A stretch of 64,000 nucleotides of DNA from Klebsormidium nitens. Taxonomy: Eukaryota; Streptophyta; Klebsormidiophyceae; Klebsormidiales; Klebsormidiaceae. Where the stretch lies: contig DF237096.1 in the NCBI GenBank assembly GCA_000708835.1, forward strand, positions 45,291 to 109,290, given 5' to 3'. The notes beneath the pieces were generated by a model. It searched no databases, was not told where the DNA came from, and saw only the letters and a list, made by a program, of their open reading frames with translations. Positions 12,001 through 22,900 of this stretch are shown here, one piece after another (within the stretch, counting starts at the first letter, position 1; each line of letters starts with the position of its first letter). A program made the position numbers and the translations under genes.

Positions 12001-12791
12001 CCAAAGAGATGAACGATTCCAATCATTCACGGGAGGGTTGCCTCCGGGTCAAGAATTGTAGCGGAGAACGCAGCGGTGAAGGAGCACACTTGGATTCAAG
12101 AGGGGCGCAAGTCTTACTTTCCTCCATCCTATGATCCATGGGCAATGTGCGGGGTTGGACTCTTACAATGGATGATTGTGATCTTGGAAACTCTGCTTCT
12201 GAGGACTCCTATCCTTACGTATCTTAGACCCAGCTTTAGACTGCTGATTTCTCTGTCAAAGCTACAACAGAAGTCCATGCGTTTACAACCGAAGGGGACA
12301 TCCTGTCATGCTTTGAAGATCAGTACTGGTGACAAAGTACTTACAAAACAATCAGCTGGCCAGATTGGAATACTGGTCAAGAAGATGATGTCAATGGACA
12401 GGCCCATTTGAGACCATGTCACATGTCACAACGCTCTCATTCGACCACAGACTCCGACAATTCAGTCACTGCGCATCACAATTTCCAGATATGCCGGACC
12501 CAAGTCCTTCATGCGATACTTCACAAAGATCTTGCTTTGACTTTTTGCCACCATCGGAATTCCTTCAGAGGTAATTGAATTGGTCAGATGCAAAGGTTCG
12601 AACGGACTAACCAGGCGGTCAACCCCAAACCTTGGACAATGCCTCCCTAAGGCATCGTGCCAATGCGTGCGCAGCTTGTGATACTGACCCCTCCGTTGTG
12701 TAGGCACTAAATCTCCAAAAGTGTATGCATTTGCTAGGCCTATGATGCTTGCAATGTAGAGCAGCGGCAGCAAGCGTGTGCGGACTCCCAT
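9038..12791 (-). CDS. Conserved secretory-pathway membrane protein, function unknown
   Basis: Eight exons in transcript order: 12791-12612, 11714-11504, 11197-11103, 10948-10887, 10282-10227, 9788-9693, 9632-9569 and 9338-9038. They join in frame to 354 aa. The N-terminus (MGVRTRLLPLLYIASIIGLA) is a signal peptide. It is followed by GDLVPTQRRGQYHKLRTHWH and a luminal region rich in conserved-looking Trp, Pro and His, such as VVLPIPKPTGYQDDDTYKL and YSKPDHWPKHVMVRYTW. Two hydrophobic stretches follow, one across the exon 5/6 join (about TGLLVLFTTATYLCAITVLT) and one starting IVLSFVAAIQIM. A polar tail (WPANIKNPFGSGPSNPAND) ends it. It looks like a plant-type uncharacterised ER/Golgi membrane protein that I cannot name. 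The last exon has no strong internal donor, but the true stop could lie earlier if the tail is spliced. The model is coherent although the function is open. Confidence 0.72.
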
Positions 12792-13030
12792 CTTCAGAGG
12801 TGGTGAACTCCCCTACAAGGCCTAAAAGCGTTTTGTACCCACCCTCCCTCAATGAGGACCTCAATGAGAAGCTTTCTGGCGCCTGAAGTCTGGAATAATG
12901 CACACGCCCTTGCAACAATGCAAGTTGCAGGAATCAGATACGGTAGTAGTAGGAGACAAAGTTTTGCCTCGATGGTCACTTCGTATTGGTCGATTTGCAG
13001 GGCAGCTCAACACTGCGCACAACGTGGGGT

Positions 13031-13040
13031 TATAAAATTA
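13031..13040 (+). promoter_or_regulatory. TATA-like upstream element of 5S gene
   Basis: TATAAAATTA lies about 29 bp before the predicted 5S start, matching the spacing of the -28 element of plant 5S genes. Confidence 0.6.
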
Positions 13041-13059
13041 CGAGGCCGCACAGCGCCGT

Positions 13060-13177
13060 GGTTCGTTCATACCTAGGCTATTGCGCCGGATCCCATCAGA
13101 CCTCCGAAGCTAAACGCCTGTGGGCAAGAATAGTACTGGAATGGGTGACCTTCCGGGAAGTCCTTGTGACGAACCCA
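13060..13177 (+). rRNA. 5S ribosomal RNA gene
   Basis: The stretch matches plant 5S rRNA almost throughout the conserved core, including GCGCCGGATCCCATCAGA, CTCCGAAGCTAAACGC (box A region), AGTAGTACTGGAATGGG and TGACCTTCCGGGAAGTCCTT. The ends GGTTCGT and ACGAACC pair as helix I. They differ from the angiosperm sequence on both sides of the helix, which is compensatory change expected of a working gene rather than a decayed copy. TATAAAATTA at 13031-13040 sits about 29 bp upstream, where plant 5S genes carry a TATA-like element. TTTT runs at 13183 and 13211 could terminate RNA polymerase III. It is transcribed by Pol III for the large ribosomal subunit. Confidence 0.93.
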
Positions 13178-13182
13178 TCCAT

Positions 13183-13217
13183 ATTTTGTAGCTGAACACT
13201 CGAGCTGAAACTTTTTT
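13183..13217 (+). terminator. Pol III terminator T-runs after 5S
   Basis: A TTTT run begins at 13183, six bases after the predicted 3' end, and a seven-T run follows at about 13211. Either would stop RNA polymerase III. Confidence 0.5.
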
Positions 13218-13961
13218 TGACGGGTGCAAGTTTGAAGTCACCGAATCTTCTTTTGCACTTCAATCCAATCGGGGCCGGTCCCCCCGAACACCCCCGCGAC
13301 CTCAATTGCTTGCATGGTGGCCTTCACCGGCGTTCAATGTTGCACATGCCACTTTGAACATCAAGCGCGCAGCCCCCAGCTTCAATGCAACATGCACTTT
13401 AACGATCTTCGCTAAGAGCTTCAATAATAAATGAGCTCCCTTTCAATGCAATGCGGATCTTTCTTATAGCTACTCAGTAGCCTTGCCCAATGAATACTTG
13501 TTGGAGAACACCATGCACATTGCATGCAAGCAATGCATCATGCAGTTGCGCGTCGAATCGCATCATGAATGCGCTAGGAAATCATCCGGATGTTATGCAT
13601 GCTAGCACTGGGTTGCATATATACTGTATCATGGTCCTGATATGCAGCCTTTCGCTAGATGGACAGCCTGCTGATAAACATGTCATGTCAGCACCGTACT
13701 TGCTTGAATCGCATGGCAAGTGGCGTGTGAGGAAACCGCAAAATGGAAACAATGGAATTTCATTTTACAATATCCGTTTCAGCTTCGGCCGAGCTTAAAC
13801 TTGAAGTTAAAGATAGGACAATCTGGTTTGTGAAGCCATCGTTTTCCTCCTTGTCACGAGCATAATACTGATTTGTGATACTTATATGTCGATCTTCGCA
13901 CTCATTGTGGCTACCTAATATATATAACTTACACCAAGTCCCAGATCCGTTGACTGATTTT
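13218..13961. other. Intergenic between 5S and GLG1 3' end
   Basis: No gene is seen. 13320-13460 holds several imperfect copies of TTCAATG/GCACATGC words. 13480-13700 is rich in ATGCAT/TGCATG. The right part should contain the GLG1 3' UTR. Confidence 0.5.
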
Positions 13962-16900
13962 CTAGACCTCAGGTTCCTTCATGATCAACCTATACGGCCG
14001 CCGTGGATTTTTGTATCTTCTGTACACAACGAAACATATACCCAGAGCAACAACGACTAGAGCAGCAATGGAAAGGTAAGCAACGGGCCCTTGTAGAGTC
14101 AACCCGTTCAGCGAGTCCCGTCCAGCGGCCAGCTGCGAGAGGGACAAAGCCGCACATGTTCAACGAGGGAAGGACTCGCTTGTCAGACAGCATGCTTTCA
14201 ATTTCCTGTAGCTCTGTACGGCCTGCGCCTGCAGGCGCGCACAGGCCCGACGGCCCAACATTGTGGAATGCGACTAGAAGCCTTAAAATCACCAATATTG
14301 CAAAGATAATGCACGCCTAGAGACCAAACCAACCTGTCCACAAAGCCTCCCCCAAACAGAGACCACTTAGATTTCCCGCTATCAACCGGGAACATAAACG
14401 AAAGAGAAAAGGACAAGAAGATAGGTATTGCGAACCAACCTGCGCCTGCAGGCTCGCCACCAGACGCCCCAGCGCCTCCACGTTTGCCGACGTCTCCTCC
14501 CCGGCCCCCGCCCCGGGCGCCGCGTTCAGAAACTCCGGCGTCGTGCTCGCGAGCCGCACGAGCTCCGCGCAACCGGCGTTCATGCTCCGCTTCTTGGTGT
14601 ACACGTCAGTGAGGCACTGCCCGTAGACACCAATCACGAAGCCGCCCAAGCCTTTGGCTTCCTCGCCCTTGCAGTAGCGGCCGACGTCAGCGTCGCACAC
14701 GGCGGTGAGGTCGGAGTTCTCCTTGTACTGAAAGAGGGCCATGCGGACCGCGTACGCGACCTCGGACGCGCACTCGCCGGACAGCGCGGCGGAGTTGGCG
14801 ATGAGGCACTTGAGGACCTGGGGACAGGACGAGCACCCAGAGGATTGGATTTGGGTTCCGGGATTCAGCACGCTTTTGATCATGACTAGATAGATGGCGA
14901 TGATTAACCAACTCCTAGTCAGTGCGGACGAATTGGCGATGAGGCACTTGAGGACCTGAGGACAGGGAGAGTCGCGGCCGGTTGACTTTGGGTTTCGAAC
15001 TTGGACACGAGTTGAATGATATCCGTAGAAAGTGCTTGAGTTCATAGAGACGCCCAAGCGGGGCGGAGTTGGTGACGAGGCACTTACGAGGACCTGAGGA
15101 CAGGAGGAGCGCCCGAAAGCTAAACTCTGGGTTGCAGGCTTTGCGCAAAAACTTTTGAAGGAGAACAAAGTGAAAGATCCAATTAACAAGCTCCTAGAAA
15201 GGCAGCAGAATTGACAATCATTCACTTGAGGACCTGACGACAGGCAGAGCGACCGTCTTTAATGAAGATTGTGGTTCAGAAACTTGAGACATGAACTGAA
15301 GGCCTCATTTCAAAGGTGCCCTGACTTGTAGCGACGCCCAATCGAACTTTTATGACAGGTCCGCCAAAAAGAGCAGCGAGCACCATATGTCAGCACGATG
15401 CTCAGCTGCGGAAGCAACAGGTCCCTGCACGCTACGTAATATCCTCGTCGCTTCGTTACACAGGCGGGAGCTGAGACGGTCGGAATCCTAAGGAGAACAC
15501 GTAACCTAAGGCCACGTCAGCAACGCGCAACACGTGTCTTGAACACTGTGTTTACCTCAGTGAAATACTCAGCGGCTGGGTTTGATGTGCCCGCACACGG
15601 TCTGGACGTCTTCGTCGCACTCCTTGTGGACATTAACGTGCCTAACCAGACGCTTGACTAAAGACCTCTCCCCACGTCAGAGGGGGGACAAGCACCTCCA
15701 TGATCTAATCACAAACCGCAAGAAACGCGCTTACCTCAGCATGGTACTCCACCGCAGGATCACCGTGCGAGCACACGTTGCGGACGTTGTTGTCGCACTC
15801 CTTGCGCAAAGGCGCAAGTCGTCAAATTTCTACCAAACTCCTAGAGCCACGTCAGCTGACGAACCGCTTACCTCAGCGTGGTACTCCGCGGACGGGTCGA
15901 CGTGCGCGCACACGTTGCGGACGTCCTCGTCGCACTCCTTGCGCAGGCGCACGTCGAGGCGGTAGTCGGACGCCTGGCGCTCCTCCTGCTTGTTCACCTC
16001 CTCCTTGCAGGCCACACTGAACTCGACGCGCGCCACGTTCTGCTGCAGGCACGCAAACGCCTCGCCGTTCTCGGGGCTCGACTTGCGGCAGTAGCCGTGC
16101 AGCTCTGCGGGGGGTAGGGCATAGGGTGGGTTATGAGAGACGTGTAAGAAAGTCAACGTGGGGTCGATACCAGGCGATAGCTCTCGCCCTTTTCAGGGCT
16201 CGACTTTCGGCAGTAGCCGTGCAACTCTGCAGGGGGAAGGGCATAGGGTGGGTTATGAGTGGCGTTACAAATCTTGACCACTGTCCATATGAGGCGATAG
16301 CTGATGCCTAGTCGATTTTGGAGCTCGACGTGCGGCAGTACCCGTGCAGCTCTGCGTTAAAAGGGTACATGGAGGGGGTTCGACGAATGGTTAAAATTAT
16401 CGTCTTTTGTTGACGAATACCCCCGCGAGTTGGCACCTGATGCCTCGCCGTTGCCTTGCGGCAGCACTGGTGGATGTAAGGACAAGTACAAAGGTAACGA
16501 AACGACTTTTGATTTGAAAGCGGACCCAAGTGCTGGAACAAAGAGCCGCACACCTTTATGCAAGTTGCGAGATCAGGGAGCCGCAAAATCAACGTCGACG
16601 TCTCGAGAAACGATCAAACGAACCCATTGGACGGAATGGTCGATACCGTTGAGGGCCCTCCGGCGGAGCATGCGCGAGTCATCCACAGGTCGGACTCTGT
16701 CACTAACAAACAACTATTGCATTCTGGCCTGTTCAACGATCAAGCGGGGAATTTCACTTGTCCATGAACTAATTTCGACATCTGCCTTCCTCCGCCAAGA
16801 TCTGGTACATAAGGAGCGAGGTTTTCAATAATAGTCTGTCCCTCACCAGCCGAGCATGCACGCATTCTGTCCTGTTGAACGGCAAACTGAGGACTTGCCC

Positions 16901-19900
16901 CTCGTGTTCAAAAATACTTCAGACAGAAACACTTCTCCCTCGAAACGAAACCTAGTACAGAAGAGATGGCGTTTTGAGAAACAGTCTGCCTCTCACCAGC
17001 GGAGCACGCGTGCGTGAGCGCGGGGATGAGCCGCAGGTCGGACGCCTCCATGATGCTGAACTTGAGCTCCTCCTTGCGGCACGCGTCGCTCAGCCGGTCG
17101 CGGTGCGTGCGCAGGCACGCCAGCTGGCCGTTGTGGTCTGGGCGCGCGCTCCCGCAGAACGTCCGGATGTCGTTGCTGCATTTACAGAAAGCAAAGAACG
17201 GCGTCTCCACCTATTTTTGACGTAGAAAACATGCATGCTGGGTTTCCTTATCCCAGATCAGAGATTGCGCTCCTGCAGAACGTTCGGATGTCGTTGCTGC
17301 ATTAACAGAAAACAAAGTACGGCATCTACACCTTTTGTTGACGTAGCAAATATGCATTTTGGCTTCGTTATCTGGGATCAGAGAGTGCGCTCCCGCAGAA
17401 CGTTCGGATATCATTGCTGCGGTTGGGAGTGCAACACAATCGTCAGGGCTGAATGCAAACGGGTTTGCGATTGTGCAAACGACCGCAGAAACGTGCAAAG
17501 GAAGCTGAGGGCACGACATTCATATCAAGCGAGAGAGAACTTAGTTGCAGGACCATGGTGCAGGCTCCCGCCGGCGCAAATGCCGACCCGACAGTCGAAA
17601 ACATGGAGGTCGACGTCGTGAAACCCCCCGACAGCAATCTTGAGGGAATTCGGTGGCGCGAGTGTGTTCTTGCGCAACACCCCATTTGGTCGGCACAACG
17701 CAGGAGGGCCGACGGCAAGCTTAATGGATTCAACTGTACAACACAGATCGAAGTCCAACTGGCCACTTTGCAAAGCGCCGGATTCCGGGAGCTGCGAACA
17801 AGGGGACAAGCACTGCTGAACGTTGGCTTGTCCTTCTTCCAGACCGTGAACACTCCCATCCCGTAGTAAAGACGTCATAAAAGACTAGAAAGACGTCAGC
17901 AAACATGATTTCACCCGCAAGCCTGCACAAAGGCAGGTGGGTGCGACTTCCTTCACGCCCTTGATTGCAGTCCCAAATCAGAGCACGATTCCCCCAATGC
18001 AGCTCGCCCAACTTACACACTGTGCTTGGAGTCATCAAGGCATTACTGACGACATCGAACTTGCGAGGGCTCACCTCGAGGCCTGCGCAACCTGCCCTAC
18101 GGTCGGGACGGACGTCGCGCACCTCCATCTCTTCAACCGCAAACAACCTAACGATTCCCGGAAAGCACGCCGTCATCGAACACAAACAGGACGGCAGCAA
18201 AACCAATGAACTCACCTGCAAGCCTGCGCGAAGGGCAGGTCGGTGCGGAAGTCGCGCACCTCCATCTCCTCGAACGCGAACACCTCCTCGCGGCACTCGT
18301 CGCTCGTGATCTCGTCGAACTTGTCCTGCAGGCAGCGCAGCACGGTCCCATGGCACGTGATCGGACCCCCCGTCGCGAGCTCGTTGCACGCGCGCACGCA
18401 GTCGAGCCGGTTGACCTCGTTCACGCACGCCTTGTGCAGGCGGTAGTTGAGGCGGTAGTCTGTAGGGGGAGGAGCGCGGGGCAATGAGTACGTTCTCCCG
18501 TTCAATTACTGTCAGCTTAAACAATTTACCAGAAATGGAAGACTCGAAGTCCAATCTTAATCAAAACAATGCGATTCAAAGGTATACCTATCAGTACGAA
18601 AATGAGAAACACTTTGAAAGTACCAACTTCAGAAAAACACGAACTTATGAAATAGACATTTATACACGTAGCTTGAGCACGAAGGTGAATTGCGTCTGGG
18701 GCGAAGTTTGTGAGGCCTCCACACGGAGGGTTAGGCGGTTGAGAAGGGGCAAAGCAAGTTGAGAAGCCTTCCCGCTCCCATTCTCTCTTGTTGGCCTACC
18801 GAAGCTCAAGTTCCACGCATTCGATGTTGCTCTTGACGTTCTCTCGCCGACATACTTCGTAGAAGCAGGATTTCAGAGAAGCTTGACATCAATACGCAAC
18901 AAAGCAAAGCAACCTCAGGCTCTTGGTTACCGAAACTCGCGAGCAAAAGACCGAAAGCCGTACCGTCCCCCTGCCGGAGCTGGTTCCGCTCGACCACCTT
19001 GCGGCACGCGCTGCCAAAGTCGGCCTCGTCCAAATTGTCCTCCAAACAGCGGATCATGTTGCCGTGCCCTGCATAACAAGTCGATAAAGCGGGCTAAGAA
19101 AAGTGAGGCGAGTGCGTGAAAATACCCGATTAGGCCTCAACTGTTGGTGTCTGTGGCTTTAGTCCATCATCCCAATGAGGCTTGAACTGAACGATTCCGA
19201 TCCGTCTGATCGACCTAAGGGTCGCAAGGTCGGAGCGGCCAAGTACTCTAAAACCATTCAAGTAACAGATGAGTGTTCTGTGCAATTTACTCCGGTTGCC
19301 TTACAAACCAGATTCTTCACCTTTCTTGGTCTGCTGTGTTTAGTGATTCTACTGAAAGAGGTGAGCCATACTTTCGTCCTGGCTTCGCACTCCAGCACCA
19401 GGCAAACCCAGATCTTCCAATATATTGATGATACAAACCAATCACCAGTAGACTGCTATACATGTGATACTCTGCTTCCGAGTTTCTGACGCCTTGAAGA
19501 TATCAAAGGCATACACGAGCACGAGATGATCACAGAGCCACCGACACATGGACGCTTCGAGGACATTGCAAAGCATCAGCGCAGAGAGCGCAACAGCTTA
19601 GCGAGCTTCGGTATAACAGAACTCGAACGCCTTACCGTGCCAAACGCCCTTGCAGAAGACGAGCCGTTCCTCTGCGCAAGCATCCCTCAGCGGAGCCATG
19701 AAGTCGATATCCTCAGAGATGCGGACCTCCTGTGGGGCACACGCAAGCTCCTTGTCACTTCCTTCATCTGCCGTTGACAACTCCGTTGTGGTGCACTTTT
19801 CAGCATCGTGTCACTTCCCCTCGTTGCTGCTGACAATCTTGGTTTGTGTACGACTTGGAGTACGTCAACGAGATAGGAATCAGCAGTCTCTAGGGGACTC

Positions 19901-22900
19901 CAGATCATTTGTATCGCAGCTCGCACAGCGACAATCCTCAAGCTTTCTTTTCACGAAATGATGGGCAACAACGCCCATAGCTGTTAGATAGCACACCAAC
20001 CCCAAACACGAGAGTTGCTTATCCTTCTTCGCTCGCATAAACATCACCCGCCCTCAACATTCAAACCGCACGAATGCATGTACGTCCCTTGCTAGCAGGT
20101 CTGTGCAGTGCCCATACTAGCAACACCCCAATCTGCTCGAACTTCCCAGCCATGTAAAGTGTCGTTTGAGTGCTGGAACAAACCTGAAGAGCCGTGAAAA
20201 AGACCCGGGTATTCCAGAATTTTCCCAAAAGACGCTGGTCATGTCTTATCCGCAGCTCACCTGGTCGAAGACGGCGTTGCGGCACTCGGGCCGCAGCTGC
20301 TCCCGGTTGTCCTGGAGGCACCTGAAGACCAGGCCGTTGCCGTCGGGGAATTCCTTGCACAGCGTCTGGCGATCCTCTGCGAATCACACCCTCACAGGTC
20401 AGTTTACAACTCAGAAGTCATCTCCCCAGAATGTTAGGCACACTTTGAAGTTTAGAGTTTTAGAGCTATACAGCCTTTGGCAGTCCTCTGCAGATCACGA
20501 GTTGACAGGTCACTTGACAACTCACAAGTCCACCCCCCAGGAATTTTACGCACATCGTTTGTCAACTCGTCAGAGGCGTGTGACTGTCTCTCCGAAGAAG
20601 ACGTTTTCAACTGGCAGTATGCGATGAAAACAAGCTGGCAAGCATGTGTGATCGTGATCCGAGGGAAAGAGCAAGCCAGGAGTCCTCAGAACTTCAAAAA
20701 ACCACCGCAGAAACGCAAGCCTCAAACGCAAGCTTTCAAAATCAAACCTCAAAAGTGGAAAACAAGCGCCCGCCTCACGCACGTTTGCAGAGCACCGCAA
20801 GCGGTCGGTCGAAGCGGATGTCCTCGGCAGCGCGCTCGGAGACGGCGTGCACCTGCGCGCGGCACTTGGGGTCGTGCAGCTCGTCGCGGTAGTCCTGCAG
20901 GCACTGCGTGATGCCCGCGTCGTCCGACGCCACGTCTTCGAGGTCTTCCAGCCGACTATCGCACAACTGCGATTGGGCAGGAGCGAGAGAGTTAGCGAGT
21001 TTGCTTGTTGAGGAGCAGTCGGAGGGGCCACTTCTTAAACCGTTGAATTGTGCTCTCTGCGAGAAATACAGAAGAAGACGTGTCCGTTGTTCTTCCGCCG
21101 ACTGTTGCACAGCTGCAGCAAGAGAAAAGTGGCATCAATCACCGCTGGTTTTAAAACGGCGATATATTCTTTCCAGGACAAGCCCTGATTCCATAAGCGG
21201 TCCTCAGGGGGCTCTGGAACTCAAAGAGCGTTGTACTTGCCGATTGTTGCCTTCCAGGTCGGCTCTTCCCCCATTCCCCAAAAATATCCATGATTTTGGA
21301 ACGCATGAGATGACGGACTTGACGCCGAACACAGTAATAGATTCCACATTTTCGTACTGTCGGAAAAAGAGGTTCCCAGGCCTTCCCTCCCTTTGGGTGC
21401 AAGCTTCCGCTCACCCTGGGGGGCTCAAAAGGCACTAACAAGCAAAGAGTGAGAAGGCAGCAGCATGTGCAGGTGGGGCACACTGTTACCCTCAAAGCAG
21501 AACAAATGAGGGACTGCGCTTCGTGGAACTTCAAGAAGTTGTGACACGGTCGCAAAAGTGGCGGAGGCGACCCACCGTCTGGATGTCGTCCTTGCAGTAG
21601 CGCCTCATACGCGGGTCCAGGCGGAAGTCCTGCGAGCGCCGCGCGAGCATCCGGTCGAACTCTTCCGTGCTGCACACAGGTTACGGGAAGAAGGACATTT
21701 CAAATCTAGGGAATGGTAAGCTTCGAACATGGTACGCTAACTAGCCTGCAACGCGTCGGGTTGGTTTGGTGGTTTGTGGTGGATTAGGGTGCAGAACAGG
21801 TGGATTTGTGGGTTCGGTTTTAGTGCTGATGCAGGAGTTCTACTTAAAGATAGAGCTCTACTAAAGATAGAGCTTACTACGTTTGAATGGAAGAGGCATA
21901 GGAAAGGCGTTGTCTTTCCGGAGAAGAGAGCACTTGACAGCGTGAACACAGAACTTGCCGTGGATGAGCTTTTACCGTGCTCAACGACATGTTTTCACTC
22001 GACCATGCTGTGCCACTGAATGGGCGTCGCCTGCATTTCTGGCGGTCCCACACGTCAAAGCTCGCTGGCGAAAGCACGGGTTGAGCAGGGCAGAAGTCCG
22101 GACACAGTCCTCGTATTCTCGGAACAATACGCTTTGAGATTCTGCACCGAAGGTGCCCACCACATCGGCGCGTTATACTTAAGATTCGGAAACCGAAGGA
22201 GCAACGTCAACCAGATTGGCGGACACTGAAAAATCAGCACGAGGTTCTGCACATTGCGGCCTTCTTGTACAAAAGGCACAGAATCTGTTGAGGCTTCTTA
22301 CCAGGTGGCGGAGAAGTCGTGGTCCGATCGGTGCTCCTCCAAGCAGTCCTTGACCCGCGAGTCGCCGGGTTCCACGTCAGCACAGAACCGGGCCTTGTCG
22401 GTGCGGCACGCTGCACCGTACGCAAAGAATTTCAGGCTCACAGGAGACGGAGTCTTGATCGTGTGGCTTGCTGAGAGACGGAGTATACGCATCTGTCTTC
22501 CTTCACTAACAAACACACAATGTGACTTAGCACGATCATGTCTGTAGATATTCCAACGGGTTAAAAGGGCTCTGAGTTCCAGAAGTTCAGGAGCCTGGAA
22601 GTTTCAAATTCAGGGAAGAATGGCGGGAGACTTTCTGCAGAACGTCGCCGGAACGAGCGGAGCAACTGAATTAACAGGAGATTTTGACTGTCCGACTCAA
22701 AAAACACCTTTTCACTACCCTCGTACTTCAACACGCCGTTAAGTAAGTCACTAATTAAGAACCTGGATTTTATAATCGTCCAAGAGGAGGACAAGAACAG
22801 GCGAACCATCGTGCAACTCAAATAAGCCACCCTTGATCGCCGTTTCAGATATTTTAGCTTTTTGGAGAAGCGGTCAGATACTTTCTTTGAAGGTTTCCAA

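Noticed and set aside
14317-15225. 302-codon minus-strand open frame
   Set aside because: Only its middle (14440-14817) is GLG1 exon 16. The N-terminal part is intron read through the edge copies, and the C-terminal part runs past the GTTGGT donor.
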